From contig JAANDG010000146.1 of NCBI GenBank assembly GCA_036852015.1, positions 1 to 64,000 on the forward strand: a stretch of DNA of 64,000 nucleotides, written 5' to 3'. The stretch comes from Pelodera strongyloides. Its lineage: Eukaryota; Nematoda; Chromadorea; Rhabditida; Rhabditidae. Below are positions 24,401 to 38,600 of this stretch, piece after piece (within the stretch, counting starts at the first letter, position 1; every line of letters starts with the position of its first letter). A program made the position numbers and the translations under genes. A model generated the notes under the pieces. It did no database searches and was not told where the DNA came from. It saw only the letters and a list, made by a program, of their open reading frames with translations.

Positions 24401-25793
24401 AAGCTCGGCGGTGGTACGAGAAATTTACAAGAAACGTAACATAAGCAAAGAGGCTTTCGCGAACCACCTCCGAACTCACCGGCAAGGTTGATGCCCTGAT
24501 AAGTAATGAATATAAATATACCAGACGGCTACCGCCGCCTGAGGCGACTTTCAAAGACTAAAATGCAGGAACATCAGTGATTACACTTGTGCGAAACGTT
24601 TGCTACGTATCTCGAAAAATCATGCAATAAAATTCGGATTTTGCTTGCCCAAGACGGGGTTCTGGCTCTCCTTTTATACCCTGCAGATATTCTAATTTTC
24701 GTTGCGTTCACACGCGGCTTCAAACAAAAAAGTGAACTCTTCTCATTTATATAATAAGATAGCTCCTACTTGCGCCACTGCTCGACGACGTTGATCGGAA
24801 CTTTGATCGACGATCTATTAGTGAATCGGTTATGAAACTTTGAATGTTCCTCCACTTCCTTAGCCACGTCAATCGAGTAGGCCATACCACACTGAAGTAA
24901 AGCTTTAATACCTCGGAAGTTATAACTAGATATAATGATAAAAATTGAGGGTAAATGTACATGAACGTTCTTTTTGCTACTTGTTACCGTTGTATTCACT
25001 CCAACTATGTCTAAATTATGAAATTTTTATAGTCTTTGACTAGTTGGAAAGTTGTGTACATATGACATGAAAACGCGAGGATGAACTTGCCTGCTTACAT
25101 GCGATCATCCCAATAAGTTTCTGTCCAGCATCCAGAATCCGTTGGTTGTCGTCCAACGCAATGCTCAGTTTCTTTTTCTTCTTTACACATCCACTTGTCA
25201 CGCTAAATAAAAAATAATACATTCAGTTAAAAGTTGGCCATGATGGCCTTGCCCTGCCCTCTGCACCGTTTATTTGTAGTACCGTTGATTCTTTTAAAAC
25301 CCGCTCTGCCGAGCTTGATTTAATCGAGCTTTATGAAGTATCAAATAGAAACATTCACCCTTAGTTATTCACATGTACTCCATTCCATTGTTATACATAG
25401 TATTTTGTCGCTTGTTATATGCGCTTTATTACTCTCATTGTTATTTTTTTTGTTGTCGTTGTTGTTATATTATTGTTGTCATTTTTGTTGTCTTCCGCTT
25501 TACTTCGGTGTACACTGAATAAAGTATTCATATATATATATATATATTCCCTCTGCACCGTTTCTGCGGGTTACTGATTTCAGTTGATATACCCCGGATG
25601 CACTTCATCTTTTATCTGCGGTTTATCTTTACCAGGCAACTGGGAGCATGAAAGCACTGGAAACCGAGATGCTCTAAGAAGTGATTCACCTAAACAGAGA
25701 CTTCGACAAGGTCGGTGATGATGCCGAACGTTTTGCAATCAACGATTGCCTCTTGAAGAAATCAACGATCTTCTTCTTCTCGGCCGAAGGCAT
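21464..25793 (-). CDS. Unrecognised multi-exon protein, helical N-terminal half
   Basis: Exons read on the minus strand: 25690-25793 (ATG, MPSAEKKKIVDFFKRQSL), 25099-25202, 24770-24911, probably 24480-24495, 24008-24051, 23890-23928, then 23353-23413, 22868-22970, 21996-22111, 21464-21533 (TAG). Phases agree from exon 1 to 3 and across the last four. In the middle one junction does not fit (exon 3 ends in phase 2, the 16-nt exon wants phase 0) and one phase change is missing, so an exon may be overlooked. The N-terminal half is helix-like (IALDDNQRILDAGQKLIG, KEVEEHSKFHNRF, HDQAHNADRLSK). The C-terminal half looks globular (DENGCLLTGLALCDPIYEA, FACSRFLVGRCVPVDQV, GDFLVYQL). I do not recognise the family and propose no function. 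Introns hold MITEs of families A and C. Confidence 0.6.
21733..21903. mobile_element. MITE family C copy
   Basis: TTAA-AGCTATATAACAACCGGG left end and CGTTTCAAAAACGACCG right part ending in GGCTTTAA. Confidence 0.7.
22459..22661. mobile_element. MITE family A copy 11
   Basis: TTAA at both edges. The left end carries a small internal duplication of AGCGAAATA. Confidence 0.9.
23646..23818. mobile_element. MITE family A copy 12
   Basis: Left TTAA-AGCGAAATA then a small deletion in the end repeat. Right end CCAGTATTTCGCTTTG. Confidence 0.85.
25528..25550. repeat. (AT)n microsatellite
   Basis: Pure AT run. Another lies at 9470-9492. Confidence 0.9.
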
Positions 25794-25802
25794 CTAAAAT
25801 AA
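25794..25802 (-). promoter_or_regulatory. Putative trans-splice acceptor directly before an ATG
   Basis: Minus strand TTATTTTAG immediately followed by ATG of the 21464-25793 gene, with no upstream coding exon visible. Confidence 0.4.
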
Positions 25803-26069
25803 TAAATCAACATGTTTAGCTATTGCACTTGCGATAATAAAACACAAGAGAAAACAAAACGAAAAAGGCGGAGTCCGCACGAGGCGAGGTCCGCGCATGC
25901 AAGAGACGAGAATAGAAACGAAATTCAAAAATTTATTCTTCCCGCGCTTTAAATAAGCTCACAATTTGTTGCAACAAAGTATGAGTGACAGACAATCGTG
26001 TTGGGAAACAGCTCGGAAGGAAATACACCTTTGGAAATTTCCATTTGAATTTTTATTTTCGAATGAATT

Positions 26070-26394
26070 TGATAGTGTATTTATCTCCAGTTTCGCAGGG
26101 CCGAAACAGGGCGAATCTGGCCCAAAAATCATTCAGCGCGGCTTTCACTTTCCATACATAAGCACAATTTGAAACTCGCTACAAAAATTGAAAATCAGGG
26201 ACAAATTTGAATTTAATACAGATATTCGCATGCAAGTAGCTAATACGTGTACGTACTAATTCAAATTTGTCCCTGATCTTCAATTTTTGTAGCGAGTTTC
26301 TTAATGAGTTTCTATATGGAAAGTGAAAGCCGCCCTGAATGATTTTTTGAGGTGTTTCGGCCCTGCGAAACTGGAGATAAATACACTATGATTG
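26070..26394. mobile_element. Foldback element with 140-bp arms
   Basis: Near-perfect inverted repeat: ATAGTGTATTTATCTCCAG on the left and CTGGAGATAAATACACTAT on the right. Homology continues through both arms to a short centre near 26225-26255. It lies 240 nt upstream of the SYF1 start and has no coding capacity. Confidence 0.9.
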
Positions 26395-26619
26395 GGGATT
26401 TTATGCAATACGATTCTATCTGAATGCCAATTAGTTTTACGCCTGCGAAGGGCCACTCCTCCTCCTGAAGCTGTTTGCTTCGTCATGTCGACTCTCTCCA
26501 TCTATCTCGTTTTCGTCTCGTTTTTTTCCCGCTGATAAAAAGTTTACCTGTTTTTTATATCATTAATCGTTACTAACCATCACTGAACAGTCCGAACTCA
26601 TCAGAATATTCATTAATCG

Positions 26620-26625
26620 TTTCAG
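26620..26625 (+). promoter_or_regulatory. Putative trans-splice acceptor of SYF1
   Basis: GTTTCAG ends 8 nt before the ATG, with no recognisable coding exon upstream. Confidence 0.45.
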
Positions 26626-26633
26626 CCGTATAT

Positions 26634-29600
26634 ATGGCGGATGTTGCTCTGCCACCATCGTCCGTGCCACATAAGGCCGAAGTGATTTCTGGTAACAGTG
26701 AGGTTCCTGAACAAGAGAGCAAGCGCAAGATTGATATCGTAAGTGATCCTTTAAACTCTGCCAAAAATGGCTAAAGATCTGCTATCTCTTTTATTGATGA
26801 CATTTTCCGGTGAACTACCTTTTACATTGCATATGCGTTTCGTGACAGTACGGTGAAGAGACGTGGGTGAGTGTTCATTTTTAGTCGTGGGTTTAAAGAA
26901 AATAAGAGTATCATAGATATGATTTAAAAATTCAGAATCCCGAATTCGAGAAGTTTGAAGAAAATATCCTAAAGAATCCAAATGCTCTCCAACCGTGGTT
27001 CAATTACATTGCGTACAAGCGGAAACTGAAAACACCGTGGAGGAAAACCATTGTTCTATTCGAGAGGTCTATCCAGGTTGGCTAGCTGCTTATTTCATCA
27101 CCAATGCTTGTTTATTCGTTCAGTGGCTAGTTTTATTGTTTTACACGTATCTATTGCCTCTACGCCATAAGTTTGTACACTATAACTTTAAGTGCTGCAT
27201 TCCCACAGATATATTGTTGTCTTGATTCTCATATATAATATATAACATTTAATCATTGTTGAGGTGTTTCCACGAAGCTACAAACTGTGGTACAGTTATC
27301 TGCGCTTTTGGAGGCGTCATATTTATAAGAAGGGGCCGTTGCACCCGGCCGTCTCTGAGCTCTGCGCCGCCTACGAGCGCTGTCTGGTGCATCTTCCAAA
27401 GGTTGGTCTATTTATTTATTTTGTCGATACAAACAAACACATATGTTTCCACTCTCCACAAAGGTACAGCATTCTGCGTAGAACGCGTGTGATAATTCTA
27501 TTTTCCAGTATATGTTTGTAACCACTTGTTATATCGCTTTAACGAGTTTGGCATTGAATAATGAATATTGAACAACTAATGTAATGCATGACAGTTGCTT
27601 AAAGCGAAATACCGGCCGGTTTTTGAAGCTATCGAATATGCCAGTAATCTTATGCAGCGTATGCAAATGAACATAAATTAGAATAAAAAATAGAGTTAAT
27701 TTCGAGCATATACGCATGCATACGTAAGAATTCAGTTGTCCACGATGCGTTTCAAAAGACCGGCCGGTATTTCGCTTTTTTAAATTTAAACCCTGCATAT
27801 CGTAGTTAGGTGTTGTGTTTCTAGTTTTCCTGTGTCTTGTTAATGTTGTATTTAAAAGTAAAAAGTATGCCTTGCGTGCGTTTATTCGCAGCTCATAAAT
27901 CCCATGCGTTAATGGAGTCTTCGAAACATCAATGCTCTTTACTTTTCACTTAATTCCTTAATTGAATACAATATTATTTTAAAAAATTGTACAAATAACT
28001 TGTAATATTATTAAATATATAAATGTGCAACCGCCTCCGGAGATTCGATTTCACACACATGTGTACCACTTGATATTATTTATTGTTTATTGATCGAAAA
28101 AATATTCAAAAGGTTTCATAACATAAGTAATGAATGTTCTGTGCTCGTGACCCGTGACAACTCAAAATTTCCTCGAATAGATTCGCCGCCTCGTAACTTA
28201 TTAATTTTGCATTTAGATGCCTCGTTTATGGATGCAATACTGCGAACTGATGTCGGAACGCCGTTTAATCACGGAAACGAGAGATGTGTTCGACAGAGCA
28301 CTGAAAGGTTCTTTTGATGTTTTATTGTTTAATTTGATGTTGTAAAGTCAGGTTCGATTTGACAGTGAATGCTTTAAAGGGAAATACCGGCCGGTTTTTG
28401 AAATGCATCGTGGACAACTGAATTCTTACGTATTTATGCTAATTTGCTTTGCTCGAATTTAGCTCGCTTTTATTTTGATGCTGCATGAGAATGTTGGTGC
28501 TGCATAAGACAGAATGCTGGTGAACTCGATGTGTTTCAAAAACCGGCCTATTTCGCTTTAAAAAACAACGTACATCATGGTATCACTTGGCTGGATAGTT
28601 GATATGATGTGTTTTCTTTGACTTTATTATTGAGAACGGTTAAAAACAACTTTCCTTATTATAATCATTGCTCTTTCAGCGTTGCCAGTGACGCAACATA
28701 TGCGGATCTGGCCACTTTATATCAAGTTCATCCAAGGGCACAATATCCCCGAAACAGGAATTCGAGTGTTTAAACGGTGAGTGAAAGATTAATTCAAATA
28801 TTGTTTTGATATTGTGGGATGCGTTGTACTTTGTCAGACATTTACTAGGCTTAGGCAGAACAATTGCAGCTTCGGTCTGTGTAGTTTACTTGCCCTGATG
28901 AATTTCAACTTTTTTTTCTGTCAATTAGTCATGTTTCAATTTTTTTTCTGCATTCATTATGTGCTGTATTATAACGGACAACTATAATCTTGAGGGGGCA
29001 AGCAAAGAAGCAAGTTTGTTCCATTTCCTCATTAAGTTAATTTAACTTTTTTTTCTAATTTAAGTTATTAGTTTTTAGCTACCTAAAAGTGCATCCCGGA
29101 GGTCGCGAGGAGTTTATCGACTACCTTCTCAAATACGAAGAATATGATGAAGCAGCTCTTCAGGTATTTATTAAATTATAAATTATTATTTATTATTTTC
29201 CCTGGTTCGTTCGTGGCTCTTACTGAAACCTAGGGCGCCAAGGTAGTATTTTTGCGTACATGTATTTACCCTGCACATTGGAGCTCTTTTGTTAATTCAA
29301 AGAGTTTTATTGAGTGTTTTGAGCTAGTAGCATTCTTCTGATTGAATCATTGAATTCATATTGTTAGTCTTGCAAAAATGTGTATTTTTGTGGATTATTA
29401 TGATTGCGCTATGCCGAATTATTAATATTATATTTTCGTTTTTGTTCTAATTTTCTTTATTATTACTATTAATTATTATTATTATTTATTATTAATTATT
29501 ATGATTGTTATATAATGTTTAGATTGCCGCTCTGGTCCACGAGGACCGTCCGTTCACAGAAAGGGGCCAAACAGTACATCAATTATGGGCACAACTATGC

Positions 29601-32600
29601 AATATTCTGTCAAACGTAAGTTATTCACGTGCATAATTTTCTTTTATTCGAGAAGCGGTTCGGTTTTTCCTGCATCACATAAAACACCCCGCCAAAGGCG
29701 GACGATCACCTCCCGATCCGTAATGCATTATATGCAAAAATTAGTTCTCAAAAAAGAAATCAAGTGTTTTGGTTCAATAGTTTTTGCGCTATTAATTGCT
29801 AAGTGCTCCGAGGTCTGGGAAAACCCCGGCGAAGAACCAAAAAGGGCCAAATCACCTCCCCAAAATTTTGAGATGCGGACCTAATTTATTCCCTATTTTC
29901 CTGGCCCGATTGACACTTATTGATAAGCGTGTTCATTTTGCTGCTGATTATTACCGATACCGATTGACAATCTTAGTTTTTCTGAAAAACAATTTGCATA
30001 ATGTTCGCCTCTAATCGTGTTTCCCTACTTATTTTGAATTAATTTTGTCCTTTTAGCATCCAACAAAAATTCGTTCTATGTGCGTCGAAGATGTTATCCG
30101 AAACGGTATCATTCGTTATTCAGATCAGGTACGGGTTTTTCACCGATTGGTTATTTTTCGGTCACTCTTTCATATTATTTTTTCTAGTTTGTTTATCGTT
30201 TGCAGGTTGCTCTATGAAAATAATTATTTTGTACTGTACTGCTGTGGGACGTATAATATAATCATATAAACTCGTAGGTGTGGCATATAAGGCTAATCAA
30301 CTTCGTGTACTACCTACTACCTTGTATACAAAAAATTCCCGTAAGTCTGATCCTTTATTTATTATTTTAGGTTGCGTCGCTATGGTGTGCCCTTGCGGAG
30401 AGTTTCATTCGTTCGGGACAATTTGAGCGAGTAAGTTTATGAATTATACTTTGTATTTTAATTTGTTAAGCACGATTCGTAAACGCACGTGTGAGGCTTG
30501 AGGATGGCATTTTTAAGTCTTTCGCCCTTTGTTAATTGTTTTCTCGTTTCTTTATTTATACAAACATTTTGGAATGAATGTAAAGCTGTTGTGTTATGTT
30601 GGATGTACTTTTCTCGATTATTGTAATAATCTTATTTTCGGTGTCTTTACTGCACCATATCTTAGGGTACCTTTTGGCTTTGCGAGTTACTAGGCCTTAT
30701 TTTCAGTACGTGTCAACGTGAGACTTTCTACTCGCTGAACCCATAAACTATTATATTATTATTATTATTATTAAATTTAGGCTCGCGATGTATTCGAAGA
30801 GGGAATGGAAAGAGTGGAAACTGTGAGAGATTTCACGCAAATCTTCAATGCTTACGCGGCTCTTGAGGTATGGTCCATATCCACCTTCATAAATGTTTGT
30901 AGTTGTGTTTTATTTTTTACTACTTACTGTACTTACGACTATTTTTGGGAGTACGGTATCTTAGGCTTAATGTACTGCACTATGACTTTTTGTATTGTGC
31001 GGGCTAGTGTTTTCTGAATATATGCCAGTAGACTACCTTAATTTTGAGGATTACCAGTGTTTTTTATTTTTGGTGGTTCGGGAATATTGGAATATATATG
31101 CAAATACTTTGCCAGAAAAGAACAATCCTGGAGCTTGGAGCTTTTTTTGTACTGGCCATACTCCTTATAAAATATACATCAGTAACTAGCGTAAAATGTT
31201 TATTTATTCATTTTATATTTATTATAGGAACGACAAACCGCAGCCGTGCTCAGTCATTTCGAAGAGGAGGGAGGCGAGGATGCGGAAGATGAACAGGCGG
31301 AGATTGACTGGATAATGGCCAGGTTAGAAATTTGGGAAAGGTTTAAGTTTAAGTATTACTTAAATTGAGGGTTACCCACTGAACTGGGAATAAATTTGTG
31401 CCTAGAGTTACTTTCCTGGCTCTTAACATATCCGAAAGCTATTGCAAATGCAATATACGTTTACAATTTGTATGAAGTGTATAGCGTATCATTGACACTG
31501 ACACATCTCTTTGTGTTCTGGCGACGTGGCCACTAAGCTAAGCACCACCATTACTAATGAACGGGAATTATGTGATGTCTTATGCCCCCGTGCTCTTTGC
31601 ATGATTTGGTACTCCTTCCGTCCCTTTTAATCTTTCTTTTGTGATGTTACAAGTTTGTCCTTAGGTTCGAGCACCTCTTGGAGAGACGTCCTCTGCTTGT
31701 CAATAGCGTCGTACTACGTCAAAACCCGCACAACGCGCACGAATGGTTGAACCGTGTGAAATTATACGAAGGACATAAGGATCAAATTTATAAGGTGGGG
31801 AATTTGTCTGTGCATTGTTTTCGGTTTTCAGAGCTTGGCTCAGTTCAAGGGGTGCGGGTTTCCGCGTTGTGTACCGAGCTTGTTAGAGGTGGAAAAAACA
31901 CAATCAACTGTTACCGTCCGTCCGTATGACGAAAATGAGGAATGGGAAAAGATCCGGTGTTTGTTTCGTGAAAAGATCTAATGTCTGTTTTTTACCTGTT
32001 TGTATGTTTATTGACGAATGCTGATTATTTGTTTGGTTGATTGGTTTCGAGTAGCGCTGCGTAAAGTAAGTCGTACGTCGTAAACTAAAACTAGGATATT
32101 GTCTCTGACTTATTTGCAATTTTACAGCAACTTGAAACATTCCAAACGGCCATCAAACGTATCGACGCGAAAAAGCAGATTGGAAAGTTGAGCGATGTTT
32201 GGATAGCCTTTGCCAAGTTCTACGCAGATCTCGGACAAATCGATGATGTGAGTTTTATTCCTTACAACTGGTTCGGTTATTTAAAGCGGTATGACACGTG
32301 GGTTTTTGATGCATATACTGGGAATCAAATTGTGTTCCATTCTGTGCCTTTGGGGATACTAATTGGGAATGATTTTGTTCGTATGTGTTACCATTGGTTC
32401 AAACTTAATTACCCTCATTTTCTATGCAACTGTGCCACGTTAATTGACGTAAATATAGTTTGTTGTACTATTATCTGAACTATTGGTTTTGAAAACAAAG
32501 AGTTTAAACTTACTTTGATCTGTTTAAAAAATACACTGATCTCTCCTGTAAATTTCAGGCTCGTCGGATTTTCGAGTCCGCAGTACAAGTGCCATTCAGA

Positions 32601-35600
32601 AAGGTGGATGAATTGGCCAACGTTTGGTGTGAATACGCGGAAATGGAGATCAGACACGAGTTGGTTTTGGAATTTTACATCTTGTTTTATCTTTCCTTTA
32701 TGTTATCGAATGTTTATTTCAGTGTCGAGGTTGAGGAATGTTGAGCATAAAGTCCACGTCCTTGAACTTATTTGTGTGACATGAAATCTGTGTTAGCTCG
32801 AAGTGCCTTTTTCTTGTTCTCCGCGGGTTTCCTGGAGCACTTTTCATCTAGGATTATGCCAAAATTTTCTACGAAGCTTGCAATTTATCGCAAAGCTTTG
32901 TGTAGTTTTTCATTTCCACAGATCATTTTGTTTCTAAATCTAATAATTAAATTATTATTATTTATTATATTCTAGCCGTGTTGATGGTGCGATCACTCTA
33001 ATGCGACGTGCCTGTGCCCAACCACCCACCAAGCCCGACTTCTTTGACGAGAACGAGCCAGTGCAAATGCGAGTATACAAGAGTATACGACTGTGGAACT
33101 TTTACGTCGACCTTACCGAAACTGTTGGAACGGTAGGAGATTTTTTATTAGAAGTCTGAACTTCGGGCGCGCAGCTGCAAAAAGTTTTGCAGAGTACGCG
33201 GGAAAAGATTGCAAATTTGCATTGAATATCTCGAGACACAGAGAAATAAGCTCCGTCTTCTATCTGCATCTTCGCCTTTTCCATGTTGAACTTCTCGCGG
33301 ACGCGGCTGTTTACTACCGCGCTGTGCGTCTGAAAACGTAGAAGTTGTGATAATAAAGTGTAGACTGATTTGATTGAAGAGAGGGTTTTTTGTTGTTGAA
33401 GAAGTAGGAAGTAAAACTTGTACAATAAAGTATAAACATTTAACCGAACATGAAAAGGTCAGGTTATTGTATTTGTAACATGGTAATTGTGGAAAGCAAT
33501 TTTATTGATGCTCAGGTTTTTTTTGCATTGTGTTATGGCATTGAATTATCACTTATTTTATTATTTTATTTTCAGTTCGAGCAGTGCAAAGCTGTGTACA
33601 ACCGTATTCTGGATCTTGGCATTCCTACTCCACAAGTGGTCATTAATTTCGCAATATTCCTGGAAGAACATGAATACTTTGAGGACGCATTCCAGGTTGG
33701 TCACGATATCCTTATTATTCTAGCAGACTGGTAGTTTGAGGCTTTTCTGAGGTTGTTCGGGCTAGTTCATGGCTTTCTCTGGTCCTCAGGCGCGCAGCGC
33801 GCAAATGCGTAGCCGCGTCCGCGGGAAAATATTGCAAATTTGCATTGAAAAATTCGACACGCAGAGAAACCTCTTTACTGCGTCTCTGCCTTTCCCTAGT
33901 TAAAAAAACATATATTTTCCACGGACGTGGTTACTCATTTGCGCGACGTAGTATGGGGTCATACCCTAGAACACAATGCTAATCGCACATATTTTCTTCG
34001 TTACCTAAATTAAATAATTTTCTTTTTGTGATTTTGTTTCTTACCGTTCTGATGGTTTTGTGTATTCCGTAGGCTTTCTGAAAAAAGCGTAATAAAATAA
34101 TGTTTTTTTTATTGGTGAGTTAACGCTTACATTCTTACATAACAAATACTGCGGCAAAAATTCCTAGCACCTGGTAGTATGAAAATGCGGAATAAACCAA
34201 AAGGTGCATGAAACCGGTAGAATGGAACCCTTTACTGTTTGCTTATAAACTTTTAGGTATATTCGCGAGGAGTTGCAATGTTCAAGTGGCCTCAGGTCTA
34301 TGATATTTGGAATGTGTACCTGACGAAGTTTATCAAACGATATGTGAGTTGTTTGTTTGTTTTTAACTGTATTTTTTTATTATCCTCTACTTGCGGATTT
34401 CGGGTTTGATGTAGACTTGAGCCTAGTTTCTTTATCGAGTCTTCTGTGTCGACGTGAATTAAATGAGAGCCCCTTATTCCGGGAGTAGGACACCTTTGCA
34501 TTACTACGATTAATAGAAGAGAGCGAGAAGTTCATTCAAGAGGCTGAAGTCAGCCTCACCCCTCACCCGATAGCGCTTGGTCTCTTTTATATTTCGCTTG
34601 ATTTAAGAATACTCATTTTGTTGTTATTACAGGGCGAGAAAAAGTTGGAACGTGCTCGTGACTTGTTCGAAGAATGCCTGGACAATTGCCCAGCCAAATT
34701 TGCGAAGAGTGAGTGGTTTTTTATCGTTTCAATGTTTGGTAGTTGTTTGAGCTTGCCATTTCTTTCATATGATGAAGTTTTCTATGTTTGTTTTCACACA
34801 GAGGGTGAGTTTAGTGACAGTGACGTATGATTTAATAACATAAGCAATGTATCTTTATTTGTGGGGAATTGAATTGTGGCTAATTTTTTCTTATTTTTTT
34901 CTTGGCAGAAAGTTTTGCAAGAGCGCACTCACATCAGGGTTTATTAGCCGGGAGCTATTCCAAAGGGTTACTGATACGTTATGTTTCAGTTAGTAAACTA
35001 AAGAGAAACCCAATTACTCTGAACCTGACCCGCATGGTGCACCGCAGACTTTCCCGCATGGTGCGGGTTTACAGGTCCGCACTATGCGGGAAAGTCTGCG
35101 GTGCACCGTGCGGATATGTCTGCAGGGGGAAAAAATTCGAAAAATAATTTAATGCTTGTTTATTGTGTAATTTAGTATATTACATATTGTGTGCCATGTA
35201 GAACACTTCACATAACATATATTCTATGAATAAAGCCTCATAAGACATAAGCACATGGGTGGAATTGAACCCTGACCACTCATCTGTAGTCAGCGCCTTC
35301 AACCACTCAGCCATAACCGCACATGTGGCAAAAGGATGGAAAGGCGGAGACGTCTCTCGGCTGGCAGTCATTTGGACTATGTCCTAAGCGTTTTAGGGAG
35401 GCAACTTTTTTGCGTGGCGGGTTTGTCTGCAGGAAACCATGCGGGTATGTCTGCGGGAAAGTCTGCGGGTATGTCTGCGGGAAAGTCTGCGCCTCGCGGT
35501 TATGTCTGCGGGAAAGTCTGCCGCATGGTTGGGCGAACAAAAGTGTCGCAATGTGTAATTTCAGCTAGTTTCCGCATGATGGCAGAGTATGCGGGAAAGT

Positions 35601-38600
35601 ATGCGGGAAAGTCTGCAGCTCTGCGGGAAAGTCTGCGCGCACGCCACACCATGCGGGAAAGTATGCACGCACGCCCAAAACGTGCGGGAAAGTATGCGCC
35701 GCACTATGCGCCCCAGAACGTAGTACTTCAATGATGGACTGTACGCATTAATAATTTGGGGCTATGGTTGTAGTTAATACTTAGGAAGCAAATACCCGGC
35801 AGCAGAACCATTTCTCGACTAATTTCCTTGAAAACTGCTATTAGTTGGTCTCTAAGTGGTTGTGAAATGGTCGGTGGGTGACCGAATATGGATTGTTTTG
35901 ATGTGGTTTTGGAGCTCGCGTCGTCGCGGCATCTATTACTGTTTATTTTATTTTTAGATATCTTCCTACTGTATGCGAAGCTTGAGGAGGAGTATGGCTT
36001 GGCGCGACATGCCATGTCTATTTATAATAGGTCGTGCGAGGCTGTGGACAAAGAGGACAAGTTTGCTGTGCGGATTTTTTTATTTTGCCTTTTTTTTATT
36101 TTTTTTTATTTGCTTTGATTACATTATTTGAAAAAACATTATTTATTCGTGACTAGTTGATTCTATCGAATCGTTGAATCTTGTCATTTTTTGCGGAATG
36201 TTATGTCGAATTATACTACGTAGCATCCAAGGTCCCGGTTACGTTTTATTGTCTAGATTAGGCTAAGTACTGGCAGTAAGTGCAGTGTGAAAACTAACTA
36301 AACTAAGGTATTATTTTGATAAGAGTTTTTTTTCAGATGTACAATATCTATATCAAAAAAGCATCCGACCTTTATGGTTTGGCCTACACTCGGCCTATTT
36401 ATGAACGAGCAATTGAAACACTACCGGAGAAGAAGAGCAGGTGGGTGTTTGTTGAGTTCAAGCGAAATACCTGCCGGTTTTTGAAACACATCGAGTGTGC
36501 ACATCGTGTTCTTTCTTATGCAGCTTTGCAAATGAGCATAAATTAGAATAAAAAATCGAGCTAAATTCGAGCAACTTAGTATACATACGTAAGAATTCAG
36601 TTGTCCACGACACGATGCGTTTCAAAAACCTACCGGTATTTCACTTTAAATGGTTTGGATGGTTTTGAAGCCTGTTGCGTGTGCTGCACAAGAATATTTA
36701 CTTATTGATGCAAGTTGCGGCGCGTAAAAGTAATACGTCATTGTAATTGTGATGTCACTTTAATTGTTGTGTTTCTTAATTGTATATTCTCGATTAGCGC
36801 GTGTAGGCTAATCCATTGTTTCATAGGGATACGTTTTCGCATGGCCACTGGTCACTTCATCTACTAAAACGTAAAACCGGGCGCGTTGATTTTCATGCCT
36901 TATGTTTCACCCACATTTGATATGTAATGGTTGTGACTTTGGTTTGTTTGTCCTTGGATCAGATTATCAATGAAATCTAATTATACTAATCGTAAAAAAA
37001 TGTTGCAGAGAAATGTCGGTGCGTTACGCCAACATGGAACGTTTATTGGGAGAAATCGACCGTGCACGTGCCATTTACACACATTGCGCCGAGATTTGCG
37101 ATCCGAGAGTAAGTTGTACTTCGCCTTATCTTTATTTTATTTTCCTTTATTATATCATTTTTTATATCGTTATATCGTATGATATTTTTATATCATTTTG
37201 CATTTGTACTATAGTGGGGTTACTGCCTGGCTGGATTTTTTCTCACCATTGATTAGGTCTCCAGTGGCCATATTCACCACACCGATTCCCTGGGGACAGA
37301 AAATGGCAGTCTAATGTAAGACACGCAGAGAAAAAGACGGGGAATTTTCCATGGGGAATTGAGTGGTGAATATGGCCTCAGCAGTACACCGGAAAGATTG
37401 GAGATGGTTACTTTTGAAGTGAATATATTTTTGAATGTTATTTGGAAATATAGCAGTGGGAGGTTCGTATATGGTGTTTTTTCTTTCTTGTTTATGCCAT
37501 ACTTCATTTTGTTTCCAGGTGTACAGTCAGTTCTGGGAACAGTGGCGTGAGTTCGAGAGGAATCATGGAAATGAGGATACTGTAAGTTTTTGTTTGCAAT
37601 GATTGTTGTTTAAATGACGCGTTTTCCTTATATTTTTTTTCATGACCTAAGGCTGTTTTGCGCGATCAGGTACGGTACTATTCTCCAAATGGTTAAATCA
37701 AATGGTAGCATTGGGGCCGCAAGTGTAACCTTCGATTGATTGAATTCCAATGTCAATAAGGAATACTTATAATCTTTTTTTCCAGATGCGTGAATTGATG
37801 CGCATCAAGCGATCAGTCATGACTGCGTACGATGTGCAGGATACCACCGTGGCAGCACAGGCACTGGCCGTCGCCGGAACGCATGTATGTCTTTTTTTTC
37901 CGTGGTTGGGACGTTTAAAGGGACGAGCTGGGGTTGTCCTATAAAAATAGTGCGGCGGCAAGCATCGAAGAATGGAAGAATTCATATCTTTACGTGGTGC
38001 CATCTTTTAAATTGCGCGGTTGTGTTTAGGAGAATGTTTTTTTTTCTGTGCACCATAGCTGATAGTTTTTCAAGATTTTGAAATGGACTGAATTGAAAAG
38101 GCCTATTTGCCGGGGATGGGGATGGTTCCTGATGGGAGTGTATGTCACCCGTACTCCTTACTACTGATTAGAGCTCGGTTATCAGTTTTTATATAATTTA
38201 TGTAATTTGTCTCTTTCAGAAGGGAGAAATGGGCACATTCGAGCTTATGGACAAGCAGGCCCGGCAATTGGCCAGCGAGCTGCACGGAATTGGACAGGCG
38301 GTCAAGTTTGTGCGAGGAGAGAGCAAGGTGGAGCCCTTGGTTTTTAGTCAATAATTATTGCGTACACATAAAATTTACAAGAAAGATATATACAACGTAC
38401 AGTTTTATCCAGTAATAATATGAACAAACCAACACAACACAAATATGAAGAAAGCGAATCGAATATTGTATACTAAACGTATGCGGAATTCTATGGAGTG
38501 CACTTTCGTAAGGTTACTCTGGTCCTCAAGCGCGCAAATGCGTAACCGCGTCCGCGGAAAAAGATTGCAAATCTGCAGTGGAAAATTCGAGAAGCAGAGA

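Noticed and set aside
24303..24554. 83-aa minus-strand ORF as an exon of the 21464-25793 gene
   Set aside because: Repeat words (GGTGGTTCGC, CAATATTCTAA) occur in inverted order, and reading it does not restore phase with exon 24008-24051. Only the 16-nt part is kept as tentative.
35323..35734. ORFs with repeated [12 protein letters not shown] and [10 protein letters not shown]
   Set aside because: They are products of the TGCGGGAAAGT minisatellite in several frames.
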